From assembly GCF_018638295.1 (NCBI RefSeq), contig NZ_JABTTS010000007.1:85439-149438 (forward strand): 64,000 bases of DNA, read 5' to 3'. The notes below the pieces were generated by a model, which was not told the DNA's origin, did no database searches, and saw only the letters and a program-made list of their open reading frames with translations. A program made the position numbers and the translations under genes. Position 1 is the stretch's first letter, and each line of letters starts with the position of its first letter. Source of the DNA: Streptomyces sp. CHD11 (lineage in GTDB: Bacteria > Actinomycetota > Actinomycetes > Streptomycetales > Streptomycetaceae). Positions 53,986 to 62,119 of the stretch are shown piece by piece.

Positions 53986-54317
53986 GTGCGCTCCTTTGGA
54001 AGGTGATCCGCGGGGGGACCGGGATTCACTGAAGGGCATCCTCTGGAAGCTTCCCTGAAGGAAACTGCCAGGACGTCACCAATATCCGGGAAGTTTCTGC
54101 CAGTCAAGGGAATGCGCAGCAACCGGTGAGGGCTTCCTGGCGGTCGGCGGCAGAGAGGGCGCCACGCCGACGCCTCTGCCGCCGACCGCCAGGAGCCCCT
54201 CGAGTCCCATCGTGACGCCCCGCCGACGCCGACGCGGGGCGACCGCGTCCGGACCGGTGTGGCGTGGACGACGGCCGGCCCCTGCGGTGGGCCGCGGAGC
54301 CGACGGGTCGGCCGCGG
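53986..54317. other. Intergenic region between GH3 and LysR genes
   Basis: 332 bp, no gene. It holds the very long perfect hairpin at 54135-54194 and, nearer the GH3 gene, its promoter region. A smaller palindrome (CGCCCCG / CGGGGCG near 54,216-54,241) lies beside the LysR stop. Confidence 0.6.
54135..54194 (-). terminator. Long hairpin after the LysR gene
   Basis: A perfect 21-bp inverted repeat: 54135-54155 pairs with 54174-54194 around an 18-nt loop. It is the longest perfect stem found in the window, placed downstream of the LysR stop at 54318. Confidence 0.75.
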
Positions 54318-55226
54318 TCAGTGCGCCGACGCGGCGGGCCAGTGCTCGCCCAGTGTGCGGACCGTCTCCGCGATCGCCGGACGGCGCGCCGCCCCGGTGC
54401 GCCACAGCGCGTACAGCCGCCGTACGGGCATGGGGTCGAGCGGCACCTCCACCACCCCCTCGGGCATCGGGCCGCGCCCCAGCCGGGGGATCAGCGCGAT
54501 GCCCAGCCCGGCCGCGACCAGGGCGACCAGTGTCGGGTTCTCGTCGGCCTGGTGGACGATCTCCGGTTCGTGCCCGGCCGTGCGCAGGGTGCGCATCAGC
54601 CACTCGTGACAGACCCGCCCCGGCGGCTGGCAGATCCACCGCTCCCCGCCCAGTTCCTCCCGCCGCACCGCCGTACGCCCCGCGAAGCGATGATCTCCCG
54701 GCACCAGCAGATCGCACAGATCGTCCCCGATGACCGCCTGCTCCACCCCCGCCGGGGCGGGCAGCGGCGCGATGTCCCAGTCGTGCGCGACCACGAGATC
54801 CACCGCGCCCTTGGCGACCAGGTCCACGGAGAGGTGCGGGTCGATCTCCGTCAGCCGGGTGTCGAGCGCGGGATGCCTGCGGGCCAGGTCGGCCAGCACG
54901 GACGGCATCAGCCCGCGCGCCGCCGACGCGAACGCGGCGATGGCCAGCCGCCCGGCCGGCACCCCGCGCCGCTCCTCCAGCTCCGTCTCCGCCCGCTCCA
55001 CGATCGCGATCAGTTCCCGCGCGGTACGCACGAGTTGATGCGCCTCGTCGGTCAGCCGTACGCCCCGGCCCTCCCGCTCCAGCAGCACCGTCCGCGTCTC
55101 CCGCTCCAGCTTGGCGATCTGCTGGGAGACGGCGGACGAGGTGTACCCGAGCGCCACGGCGGCGGCACCGACGGTGCCGTGCACCGAGACGGCGTGCAGG
55201 GCGCGCAGACGCTGGAGGTCGAGCAT
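54318..55226 (-). CDS. LysR-family transcriptional regulator
   Basis: 302 residues. The N-terminal winged helix-turn-helix (LQRLRALHAVSVHGTVGAAA, ALGYTSSAVSQQIAKLERET) and the periplasmic-binding-like effector domain (GRLAIAAFASAARGLMPSVL, ERWICQPPGRVCHEWLMRTL) are complete. It is divergent from the EamA exporter with 137 bp between starts, the usual arrangement when a LysR protein controls its neighbour. Effector unknown. Confidence 0.94.
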   Translation of the reverse strand: MLDLQRLRALHAVSVHGTVGAAAVALGYTSSAVSQQIAKLERETRTVLLEREGRGVRLTDEAHQLVRTARELIAIVERAETELEERRGVPAGRLAIAAFASAARGLMPSVLADLARRHPALDTRLTEIDPHLSVDLVAKGAVDLVVAHDWDIAPLPAPAGVEQAVIGDDLCDLLVPGDHRFAGRTAVRREELGGERWICQPPGRVCHEWLMRTLRTAGHEPEIVHQADENPTLVALVAAGLGIALIPRLGRGPMPEGVVEVPLDPMPVRRLYALWRTGAARRPAIAETVRTLGEHWPAASAH

Positions 55227-55363
55227 GGCGGCGGCTCCCCGTCGATGGCCGGCGACGCGTCACCACCGTCGATCGGCGACGCCTCACAGATTAGCGATGC
55301 TTCATCCAACCATGCAGGAATCATCGATGGTGCTGAACTGTGGTCGGCGGTGATCCTCGATGC
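55227..55363. promoter_or_regulatory. LysR/EamA divergent control region with repeated motif
   Basis: 137 bp with three imperfect direct copies of a GCGACGC-TCA-type motif (about 55,248, 55,274 and 55,292), then the palindrome CATCGATG near 55,322-55,329. Candidate LysR sites, judged by eye only. Confidence 0.4.
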
Positions 55364-56302
55364 ATGCGACCTGCCCACATACTCCTCGCCGTCCTCGTCG
55401 CCGCCGTCTGGGGAGTGAACTTCACCGTCATCGAGGTCGGGCTCGACCACTTCCCCCCGCTGCTCTTCTCCGCCCTGCGCTTCCTCGTCGCCGCGCTGCC
55501 GGCGGTGTTCCTCGTGGGACGGCCCAAGGTGGCGTGGAAGTGGATCGTGGGGGTGGGGCTGGCGCTCGGGGTGGCCAAGTTCGGGCTGCTGTTCGTCGGC
55601 ATGGACGCGGGCATGCCGGGCGGACTGTCCTCCCTGGTGCTCCAGATCCAGGCGGTGTTCACGGCCCTGTTCGCCTTCACGCTCCTCGGTGAACGCCTCT
55701 CCCGCGTCCGTCTGGCCGGCATGGCCGTGGCGCTGGCCGGTATCGGCGTGGCGGCGGTCGACGAGGGCAGTTCGGGCCCGCTCCTCGGGTTCGCCCTGGT
55801 CGTCGCGGCGGCCGCCTGCTGGGGAGTCTCCAACATCCTCACCCGCAAGGCGGCGCCCCCGGACGCCCTGAACTTCATGATCTGGGTGAGCACCGTCCCG
55901 GTCCTCCCCCTCCTCGCCCTCTCCCTCCTCCTGGAGGGCCCGTCCAGAGACCTGGACGCGCTTCGCTCCCTGGACTGGCAGGGCGCGGGCACGGTGCTCT
56001 TCGTCGCCTGGGTCGCCACGGTCTTCGGCTTCGGTGCCTGGGGCTGGCTGCTGCGCCGCCACCCCGCCTCCACGGTCGCCCCCTTCTCCCTCCTCGTCCC
56101 CGTCTTCGGCATGTCCTCGGCCGCCCTGTTCCTGGGCGAGTCGATGACCCCGCTGCGATGGTGGGCGGCGGCCCTGCTGGTGGGCGGGGTGGCCCTGGCC
56201 TCGGTGACACCACGCCGGCCCGCGGCCACACCGCCGCCGGCTCTCCGTCACAAGGGAATCCCGGCCGGAGCGAGCAGCGGCAACCCGGACGCGGGGCGGT
56301 GA
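55364..56302 (+). CDS. EamA/DMT-superfamily transporter
   Basis: 312 residues with ten predicted membrane helices in two EamA repeats (LLAVLVAAVWGVNFTVIEVG at the start, LVVAAAACWGVSNILTRKAA opening the second repeat). The TLLGERLS and LFLGESMTPL motifs at the ends of the repeats are typical of RhaT/EamA exporters. ATG 55364 starts immediately before the first helix. It probably exports a metabolite under control of the divergent LysR protein. The tail after residue 290 is disordered and abuts a dispersed repeat. Confidence 0.93.
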   Translation: MRPAHILLAVLVAAVWGVNFTVIEVGLDHFPPLLFSALRFLVAALPAVFLVGRPKVAWKWIVGVGLALGVAKFGLLFVGMDAGMPGGLSSLVLQIQAVFTALFAFTLLGERLSRVRLAGMAVALAGIGVAAVDEGSSGPLLGFALVVAAAACWGVSNILTRKAAPPDALNFMIWVSTVPVLPLLALSLLLEGPSRDLDALRSLDWQGAGTVLFVAWVATVFGFGAWGWLLRRHPASTVAPFSLLVPVFGMSSAALFLGESMTPLRWWAAALLVGGVALASVTPRRPAATPPPALRHKGIPAGASSGNPDAGR

Positions 56303-56304
56303 AA

Positions 56305-56358
56305 CCCCTGGGGCGCGGGGAACTGCGCGACCGGCCACGCCGAAACCCGCACCCGCCC
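56305..56358. repeat. Single copy of the dispersed GC-rich repeat
   Basis: It carries GGGGCGCGGGGAACTGCGCG followed by a GACCGGCC and ACCCGCACCCGCC-type tail, directly after the EamA stop and just before the end of the isomerase gene. Same family as 14.3 and 57.3 kb. Confidence 0.8.
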
Positions 56359-56371
56359 CGACCCGGAGGGA

Positions 56372-57172
56372 CTACGCCGACTCGGTCAGCAGCCGCGTCA
56401 GATGCTCGCGCCCGGGCGCCAGCAGTCCGGGCAGCGGCGCGGCGTCCGCGTACCACCGCTTCTCGTACTCCCAGCACAGCCAGCCGTCCCAGCCGTGCCG
56501 GGAGAGCACCTCCAGGCACTCGGCCAGCGGCAGCACCCCCGCACCGAGCGGCAGCGGGGTCGTGTCGTCGGCCGAGGCGATGTCCTTGACCTGGACATAG
56601 CCGAGGTGCGGCGAGAGCGCCGCGAAGCTGTCCACGGGCTGCTCACCGCCGAGCCAGGTGTGCATCACGTCCCACAGCGCACCCACCTGCCGGTGCCCGA
56701 CCAGACCGAGCACCCGCATCGCGTCGGCCCCGGTGCGGTGCGAGTCATGCGTCTCCAGCAGAATCCGTACCCCCAGGTCGGCCGCGTACTCGGCGGCCGT
56801 ACCCAGCCGCCGGGCGGCCGTCGCGTCCGCCTCCTCCGCGGTCTGCTCGTCGCCACCGCCGGGGAAGACCCGGACGAAGGGCGCGCCGATGTCCCGGGCG
56901 AGGTCGAGGAGGGCCCGGATCTCCCCGATGACGGCATCGTCCTCACCGGGCGCGGCGGCCCGGACGTATCCGGCGAGGCCCAGGATCTCGACGCCGGCCG
57001 CCTTGAACCCGGCGGCGACATCGGCGCGTTGTACGGGAGTGAGGCCCGGGTGGACGGGTTCCTCGGGGTGGGCGCGCAACTCGACGCCGTGGTAACCGTG
57101 CGCGGTCGCGAGACCCAGCACGTCGGCGAGGGGCAGGCCGGGGACACCGAGGGTGGAGAACGCCAGCTTCAT
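56372..57172 (-). CDS. Sugar phosphate isomerase/epimerase (TIM barrel)
   Basis: 266 residues from ATG 57172 (MKLAFSTLGV). A GTG 12 bp upstream (57184) is possible. AP endonuclease 2-like TIM barrel: YHGVELRAHPEEP at the second strand, VRVFPGGGDEQ, ILLETHDSHRTGADAM with the metal-binding Glu/His, LWDVMHTWLGGE, and WLCWEYEKRWYADA with the final Glu. It probably isomerises or epimerises a keto sugar. It stands alone between two repeat elements, so the context gives no substrate. Confidence 0.9.
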   Translation of the reverse strand: MKLAFSTLGVPGLPLADVLGLATAHGYHGVELRAHPEEPVHPGLTPVQRADVAAGFKAAGVEILGLAGYVRAAAPGEDDAVIGEIRALLDLARDIGAPFVRVFPGGGDEQTAEEADATAARRLGTAAEYAADLGVRILLETHDSHRTGADAMRVLGLVGHRQVGALWDVMHTWLGGEQPVDSFAALSPHLGYVQVKDIASADDTTPLPLGAGVLPLAECLEVLSRHGWDGWLCWEYEKRWYADAAPLPGLLAPGREHLTRLLTESA

Positions 57173-57671
57173 AAAAACGGACACTACCCGCGACCACCCG
57201 GGCCGACTCCCCCTCATTACTCCGTGAGCGACTCCGTGAGCGCGGGAAACCACGCACCAAGCCCCCTCCAGGGGCGCGGTGAGCTACGCGCCAAGCCGCA
57301 ACCCACCCGCACCCGCCCCCACACCACCGCCGGGGGCGCCAGGATCCACGCGACACCTCACCAAGCCCCCTCCAGGGGCGCGGGGAACTGCGCGCCAAGC
57401 CGCAACCCACCCGCACCCGCCCTCACACCACCGCCGGGGGCGCCAGCATCCACGCGACACCTCACCACGCCCCTCCAGGGGCGCGGGGAACTGCGCACCT
57501 CACCACAACGCCGCGCACGGATCCAGGGGCGCGAAGAACTGCGCACCTCACCACAACGCCGCGCACGGATCCAGGGGCGCGGGGAACTGCGCACCTCACC
57601 ACAACGCCGCGCACGGATCCAGGGGCGCGGGGAACTGCGCATCCCGCACCCGCCACCCGCGACCCCACCCC
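57173..57671. other. Repeat-filled intergenic region
   Basis: 499 bp without a gene. It is nearly all occupied by the tandem array described at 57259-57655. The first 80 bp may hold the isomerase promoter. Confidence 0.7.
57259..57655. repeat. Tandem array of the dispersed GC-rich repeat
   Basis: The core CCAGGGGCGCGGGGAACTGC recurs with its first base at 57268, 57372, 57475, 57523, 57571 and 57619. The first two periods are about 103-104 bp. The last three are exactly 48 bp and nearly identical, the copy at 57523 having AA for GG. The long unit carries an extra CAACCCACCCGCACCCGCC and CACCGCCGGGGGCGCCAG block. The 48-bp unit looks like a deletion derivative that then amplified. It is not a CRISPR: there are no unique spacers. 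Confidence 0.9.
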
Positions 57672-58718
57672 TCACCCCCGAGGCCCCGCCACAGACCCCC
57701 GCACCATCAACTCCCCCCGCACCACCGCGATCCCCCCGGGCGGCGCCTCCTCCCGCCCCATAGCGATCCGCCCCGCCCGACCCCCCGCCTCCGCCAACGG
57801 CAACCGCACCGTCGTCAGCGCCGGCACCACATCGATGCTGAACGGCAGATCGTCGAACCCCGCCACCGACACATCGTCCGGAATCCGCCTCCCCGATTCC
57901 CGCAGCGCCGCACACGCCCCCAGCGCGACGGAGTCGTTCGCCGCCACCACCGCCGTCAGCGACGGATCCCGCCGCAGCAGCTCGAGCGTCGCCTCGTACC
58001 CCGACCGCCGGTCGTACTGCCCGTGCACGGTCCACCGGGGATCCTCCTCGACCCCGTGCGCCGCCAGCGCCGCCCGATGCCCTTCGAGCCGGTGACGTGT
58101 CGTCGTGCGTTCCAGGGGCCCCGCGATGTACCCGAGCCGCCGGTGCCCCAGCCCGAGCAGATGCTCCGTGAGTTCCTGCCCCCCGCCCCGGTTGTCGAAG
58201 GTCAGCGCGATCGCCCCGGTCTCCGGCGCCTGCGGACGCCCGCACAGCACCACCCGCGTCCCGGCCTCCGCCAGTTTCCGCAGCTTCGCCTCCGTCGCCG
58301 CCCGGTGCGGGGCGTCCTCGATCGCGCCGCCGGTCAGTACGACCGCCGCCGCCCGCTGCCGCTGGAGCAGGGTGAGATAGGTCAGTTCACGCTCGGGCGA
58401 GCCCCCGGTGTTGCACACGACCGCGAGTCTCTCCCCGCCCGCGCGTCCACCCGGCCCTCCGATCTCCCCCTGGATGGCGCTCGCCATGATCCCGAAGAAC
58501 GGGTCGGCGATGTCGTTCACCAGGATGCCGACCAGGTCGGACGTGGCGGCGGCCAGGGCGCTCGCGGGTCCGTTGAGCACGTAGTCCAGTTCGTCCACGG
58601 CCTTCAGCACCCGCTCCCGGGTGGACGCGGCCACGGGATAGTTCCCGTTGAGCACGCGTGACACCGTCGCGGGTGAGACCTGTGCGCGCGCCGCCACGTC
58701 CGCCAGGGTCACCGTCAT
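57672..58718 (-). CDS. LacI-family transcriptional regulator
   Basis: 348 residues. The LacI helix-turn-helix TLADVAARAQVSPATVSRVL is at residues 4-23, the hinge near NGPASALAA, and the effector domain carries VGILVNDIADPFFGIMASAI, FDNRGGGQELTEHLLGLGHR and the final VSVAGFDDLPFSIDVVPALT. It is divergent from the oxidoreductase/DUF993/isomerase operon and is its likely sugar-responsive repressor, acting at the AAGCGCTT box(es). Confidence 0.94.
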   Translation of the reverse strand: MTVTLADVAARAQVSPATVSRVLNGNYPVAASTRERVLKAVDELDYVLNGPASALAAATSDLVGILVNDIADPFFGIMASAIQGEIGGPGGRAGGERLAVVCNTGGSPERELTYLTLLQRQRAAAVVLTGGAIEDAPHRAATEAKLRKLAEAGTRVVLCGRPQAPETGAIALTFDNRGGGQELTEHLLGLGHRRLGYIAGPLERTTTRHRLEGHRAALAAHGVEEDPRWTVHGQYDRRSGYEATLELLRRDPSLTAVVAANDSVALGACAALRESGRRIPDDVSVAGFDDLPFSIDVVPALTTVRLPLAEAGGRAGRIAMGREEAPPGGIAVVRGELMVRGSVAGPRG

Positions 58719-58860
58719 GTCTCGTCCTCCGGTCGCGCGTCTCGTCGTCGTTCCGAGCAGACCCTACGGCTCCACGCCCGTTTGTTCGCCCCCTCGAACA
58801 AGTCGGCCGCGCGACGGTCTTGTCCCGACCGCCGCCCAAGGGCTAACTTCTCCCTGTATA

Positions 58861-58872
58861 GAAAGCGCTTGC
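58861..58872. promoter_or_regulatory. LacI-type operator upstream of the sugar operon
   Basis: GAAAGCGCTTGC, centred on the palindrome AAGCGCTT (58863-58870), about 95 bp before the first GTG of the operon and just after a TATA-like tract (CCTGTATA). Typical LacI/CcpA-type half-sites. Confidence 0.7.
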
Positions 58873-58964
58873 TGTGACGTTCACCAGTCACCCGCCCCGC
58901 GACGGCCCCGCCGCGTGACAGGTGGGGCGTACGCGGCGCGCGGTCCGCGTACGAAGGGAACGAC

Positions 58965-60116
58965 GTGACACGCAAGACGGTGCGAATCGCCATGAACGGT
59001 GTGACCGGGCGCATGGGCTACCGCCAGCACCTCGTCCGCTCCATCCTGGCCCTGCGCGAGCAGGGCGGACTCGACCTCGGCGACGGCACCGTGCTGTGGC
59101 CGGAGCCGGTCCTGGTCGGCCGCCGCGAGCACGCGCTGAGGACGCTCGCCGAACGCCACGGCCTCGACCACGTCTCCACCGACCTGGACGCGGTCCTCGC
59201 CGACGACAGCATCGACATCTACTTCGACGCCCAGGTCACCTCCGCCCGCGAGGAGGCCCTCAGGAAGGCGATCGCGGCCGGCAAGCACCTCTACACCGAG
59301 AAGCCCACCGCCACCGGCCTCGACGGCGCCCTGGAACTCGCCCGCCTGGCCAACGCCGCGGGCATCAAGCACGGCGTCGTCCAGGACAAGCTCTTCCTCC
59401 CGGGCCTGCTCAAGCTGAAGCGGCTCATCGACGGCGGCTTCTTCGGCCGGATCCTCTCCGTGCGCGGCGAGTTCGGCTACTGGGTCTTCGAAGGCGACTG
59501 GCAGGACGCCCAGCGCCCCTCCTGGAACTACCGCGCGGAGGCCGGCGGCGGCATCGTCGTCGACATGTTCCCGCACTGGGAGTACGTGCTGCACGAACTG
59601 TTCGGCCGAGTGAAGTCCGTGACCGCCCTCACCGCCACCCACATCCCGCAGCGCTGGGACGAGAACGGCAAGCCCTACGACGCCACCGCCGACGACGCCG
59701 CCTACGGCGTCTTCGAACTCGACGGCGGAGCGATCGCCCAGATCAACTCCTCCTGGGCGGTGCGCGTCCACCGCGACGAACTGGTCGAGTTCCAGGTCGA
59801 CGGCACCGAGGGATCGGCCGTCGCCGGCCTGCGCACCTGCCGTGCCCAGCACCGCTCCGCCACCCCCAAGCCGGTCTGGAACCCCGACCTCCCCGCCACC
59901 GAGGTCTTCCGCGACCAGTGGCAGGAGGTCCCGGACAACGGCGAGTTCGACAACGGCTTCAAGGCGCAGTGGGAACTCTTCCTGCGCCATGTCCACGCCG
60001 ACGCCCCCTACCACTGGGACCTGCTGGCCGGCGCCCGCGGTGTCCAGCTCGCCGAACTGGGCCTGCGGTCCTCGGCGGAGGGCCGCCGTCTCGACGTACC
60101 GGAGGTGGCCCTGTGA
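58965..60116 (+). CDS. Gfo/Idh/MocA-family oxidoreductase
   Basis: 383 residues from GTG 58965. The N-terminal Rossmann fold (VRIAMNGVTGRMGYRQHLVR, an atypical GxxGRMG nucleotide loop), the family EKP motif in HLYTEKPTATGLDGALELAR, and the C-terminal beta-sheet domain with AEAGGGIVVDMFPHWEYVLH (catalytic Asp/His region) are visible. It probably oxidises a sugar or cyclitol to a keto derivative with NAD(P). First gene of a coupled three-gene operon: its TGA overlaps the next GTG. Confidence 0.94.
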   Translation: MTRKTVRIAMNGVTGRMGYRQHLVRSILALREQGGLDLGDGTVLWPEPVLVGRREHALRTLAERHGLDHVSTDLDAVLADDSIDIYFDAQVTSAREEALRKAIAAGKHLYTEKPTATGLDGALELARLANAAGIKHGVVQDKLFLPGLLKLKRLIDGGFFGRILSVRGEFGYWVFEGDWQDAQRPSWNYRAEAGGGIVVDMFPHWEYVLHELFGRVKSVTALTATHIPQRWDENGKPYDATADDAAYGVFELDGGAIAQINSSWAVRVHRDELVEFQVDGTEGSAVAGLRTCRAQHRSATPKPVWNPDLPATEVFRDQWQEVPDNGEFDNGFKAQWELFLRHVHADAPYHWDLLAGARGVQLAELGLRSSAEGRRLDVPEVAL

Positions 60117-61264
60117 CCCTCCACCTGCCCGGCGCGAACGGCACCCTGCGCGCCTACGAGCCCCGCACCGAGCCCCGCACCGTCACTCCCGGAAGCGCTT
60201 TCACCTCCCGTAGGGTCTTCTCCGCGGCGCACGTCGTGGCCGACCCGTACGCGGACGTGTCCCCCGACTCACCGGCCGCCGTCGACTGGGACGCCACCCT
60301 CGCCTTCCGCCGCCACCTGTGGTCGCACGGTCTGGGCGTCGCCGAGGCCATGGACACCGCGCAGCGCGGCATGGGCCTGGACTGGGCGGGCGCGGCCGAG
60401 CTGATCCGCCGCTCCGCCGCCGAGGCGAAGGCGGCCGGCGGCCGCATCGCCTGCGGCGTCGGCACCGACCAGCTCACCTCGGGCACCCTCGCCGAGGTGC
60501 GCGCGGCGTACGAGGAACAGCTCGCGGTCGTCGAGGAGTCCGGGGCCCAGGCCATCCTCATGGCCTCCCGCGCGCTCGCCGCGACGGCGCGGAGCCCCGA
60601 CGACTACCTCGAGGTCTACGGACACCTCCTGCGCCAGACCACCGAACCCGTGATCCTGCACTGGCTCGGTCCCATGTTCGACCCCGCGCTGGAGGGCTAC
60701 TGGGGCTCCGCCGACCTCGACGCGGCCACCGACACCTTCCTGGAGGTGATCGCCGCCCACCCCGACAGGATCGACGGCATCAAGGTCTCCCTCCTCGACG
60801 CCCAACGCGAGATCGACCTGCGCCGCAGGCTCCCGCGGGGCGTGCGCTGCTACACCGGCGACGACTTCCACTACCCCGAGCTGATCGCCGGCGACGACCA
60901 GGGCTTCAGCCACGCCCTGCTCGGCATCTTCGACCCCCTCGGCCCGCTGGCCGCCGAGGCGGTCCGCGTCCTCGACACGGGCGACACGGACGGATTCCGC
61001 GCCCTCCTCGACCCCACCGTCGCACTCTCCCGCCACCTCTTCCAGGCGCCCACCCGGTTCTACAAGACGGGCGTGGTCTTCCTCGCCTGGCTGGCCGGCC
61101 ACCAGTCCCACTTCACGATGGTCGGCGGCCTCCAGTCGGCCCGCTCCCTGCCGCACTTCGCCCGCGCCTACGAACTCGCCGACACCCTCGGCCTGTTCCC
61201 CGACCCCAAGCTCGCCGAGGACCGCATGAGGACCCTGCTGCACCTGTACGGAGCGACCCCATGA
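60113..61264 (+). CDS. DUF993 protein, dihydrodipicolinate synthase-like barrel
   Basis: 383 residues from GTG 60113, overlapping the oxidoreductase stop by 4 bp. DUF993 phrases include AHVVADPYADVSPDSPAAVD, WDATLAFRRHLWSHGLGVAE, EPVILHWLGPMFDPALEGYW and HPDRIDGIKVSLLDAQREID. The Lys in DGIKVSLLD sits where DHDPS/NAL enzymes place their Schiff-base Lys, so an aldolase or lyase step on a keto sugar is plausible (inference). A second LacI-like palindrome lies inside the gene at 60192-60202. No characterised enzyme of this family is known to me. Confidence 0.92.
   Translation: MTLHLPGANGTLRAYEPRTEPRTVTPGSAFTSRRVFSAAHVVADPYADVSPDSPAAVDWDATLAFRRHLWSHGLGVAEAMDTAQRGMGLDWAGAAELIRRSAAEAKAAGGRIACGVGTDQLTSGTLAEVRAAYEEQLAVVEESGAQAILMASRALAATARSPDDYLEVYGHLLRQTTEPVILHWLGPMFDPALEGYWGSADLDAATDTFLEVIAAHPDRIDGIKVSLLDAQREIDLRRRLPRGVRCYTGDDFHYPELIAGDDQGFSHALLGIFDPLGPLAAEAVRVLDTGDTDGFRALLDPTVALSRHLFQAPTRFYKTGVVFLAWLAGHQSHFTMVGGLQSARSLPHFARAYELADTLGLFPDPKLAEDRMRTLLHLYGATP
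60192..60202. promoter_or_regulatory. Second LacI-type box inside the DUF993 gene
   Basis: GAAGCGCTTTC, sharing AAGCGCTT with the upstream operator at 58863, located 79 bp into the DUF993 coding region. It could be an auxiliary (roadblock) operator. A chance match in coding sequence is the alternative. Confidence 0.4.
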
Positions 61265-62097
61265 CGACCGCGGACCTCTCCCGCTTCAGCATCAACCAGA
61301 TGACGGTCAGGCAGCTCACCCTGCCCGAACTCGTCGACGCCTGCCGCGACCTGGGCGTACCGGGCGTCGGCCTGTGGCGCGAGCCGGTCCGGGCGTACGG
61401 CGTGGAGGCGGCCGCCAAGCTCGTACGCGACGCCTCTCTGGCGGTGACCACCCTCTGCCGCGGTGGCTTCCTGACCGCGAGCGACCCCGCCGGGCGGACC
61501 GCCGCCCTCGCCGACAACCGTCGCGCCGTCGAGGAGGCGGCCGCCCTCGGCACCGACACCCTCGTCCTGGTCTCCGGCGGACTCCCGCCCGGCTCGAAGG
61601 ACCTGCGCGCCGCCCGCGAACGCATCGCCGACGCCCTCGCCGAACTGGCCCCCTGTGCCGGGGAACACGGAGTGAAGCTGGCCGTCGAGCCCCTTCACCC
61701 CATGTTCGCCTCCGACCGCTGCGTGGTCTCCACCCTCGCCCAGGCCCTCGACCTGGCCGAACGCTTCCCCGCCCACCAGGTCGGCGTCGCCGTCGACACG
61801 TACCACGTCTGGTGGGACGACCAGGCCCCCGCCCAGATCGCCCGCGCGGGCGCCCAGGACCGCATCCACACCTTCCAGCTCGCCGACTGGACCACCCCGC
61901 TGCCCGAGGGCGTCCTCAACGGCCGCGGCCAGATCGGCGACGGCGCCATCGACATGCGGGAGTGGAAGGCGTACGTGGAGGCGGCCGGCTACACCGGCCC
62001 CATCGAGGTCGAACTCTTCAACGACGGCCTGTGGGCCCGCGACGGCCGCGAGGTCCTCGCCGAGACGGCGGCACGGTTCGCAGAGCACGCGGGGTAG
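61261..62097 (+). CDS. Sugar phosphate isomerase/epimerase (TIM barrel)
   Basis: 278 residues from ATG 61261, overlapping the DUF993 stop by 4 bp (ATGA). Xylose isomerase-like barrel: FSINQMTVRQLTLPELVDAC at the start, VPGVGLWREPVRAYG, TLVLVSGGLPPGSKDLRAAR, LAVEPLHPMFASDRCVVSTL with a metal Glu, VGVAVDTYHVWWDD, IHTFQLADWTTPLP and IEVELFNDGLWARDG with the last Glu. Third gene of the LacI-controlled operon, presumably acting on the same sugar intermediate. Confidence 0.94.
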   Translation: MTTADLSRFSINQMTVRQLTLPELVDACRDLGVPGVGLWREPVRAYGVEAAAKLVRDASLAVTTLCRGGFLTASDPAGRTAALADNRRAVEEAAALGTDTLVLVSGGLPPGSKDLRAARERIADALAELAPCAGEHGVKLAVEPLHPMFASDRCVVSTLAQALDLAERFPAHQVGVAVDTYHVWWDDQAPAQIARAGAQDRIHTFQLADWTTPLPEGVLNGRGQIGDGAIDMREWKAYVEAAGYTGPIEVELFNDGLWARDGREVLAETAARFAEHAG

Positions 62098-62119
62098 CGG
62101 CCGCGCGCGGAGCGCACCC

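Noticed and set aside
57259..57655. CRISPR-like array of regularly spaced repeats
   Set aside because: The full 48-bp period is repeated, so there are no unique spacers. Units are not separated by variable sequence, and no cas genes are nearby. It is a tandem array of a dispersed repeat.
58922..61264. 780-codon open frame covering the oxidoreductase region
   Set aside because: Only the part from GTG 60113 (DUF993) is real. The upstream part is a frame-shifted shadow of the Gfo/Idh/MocA gene.
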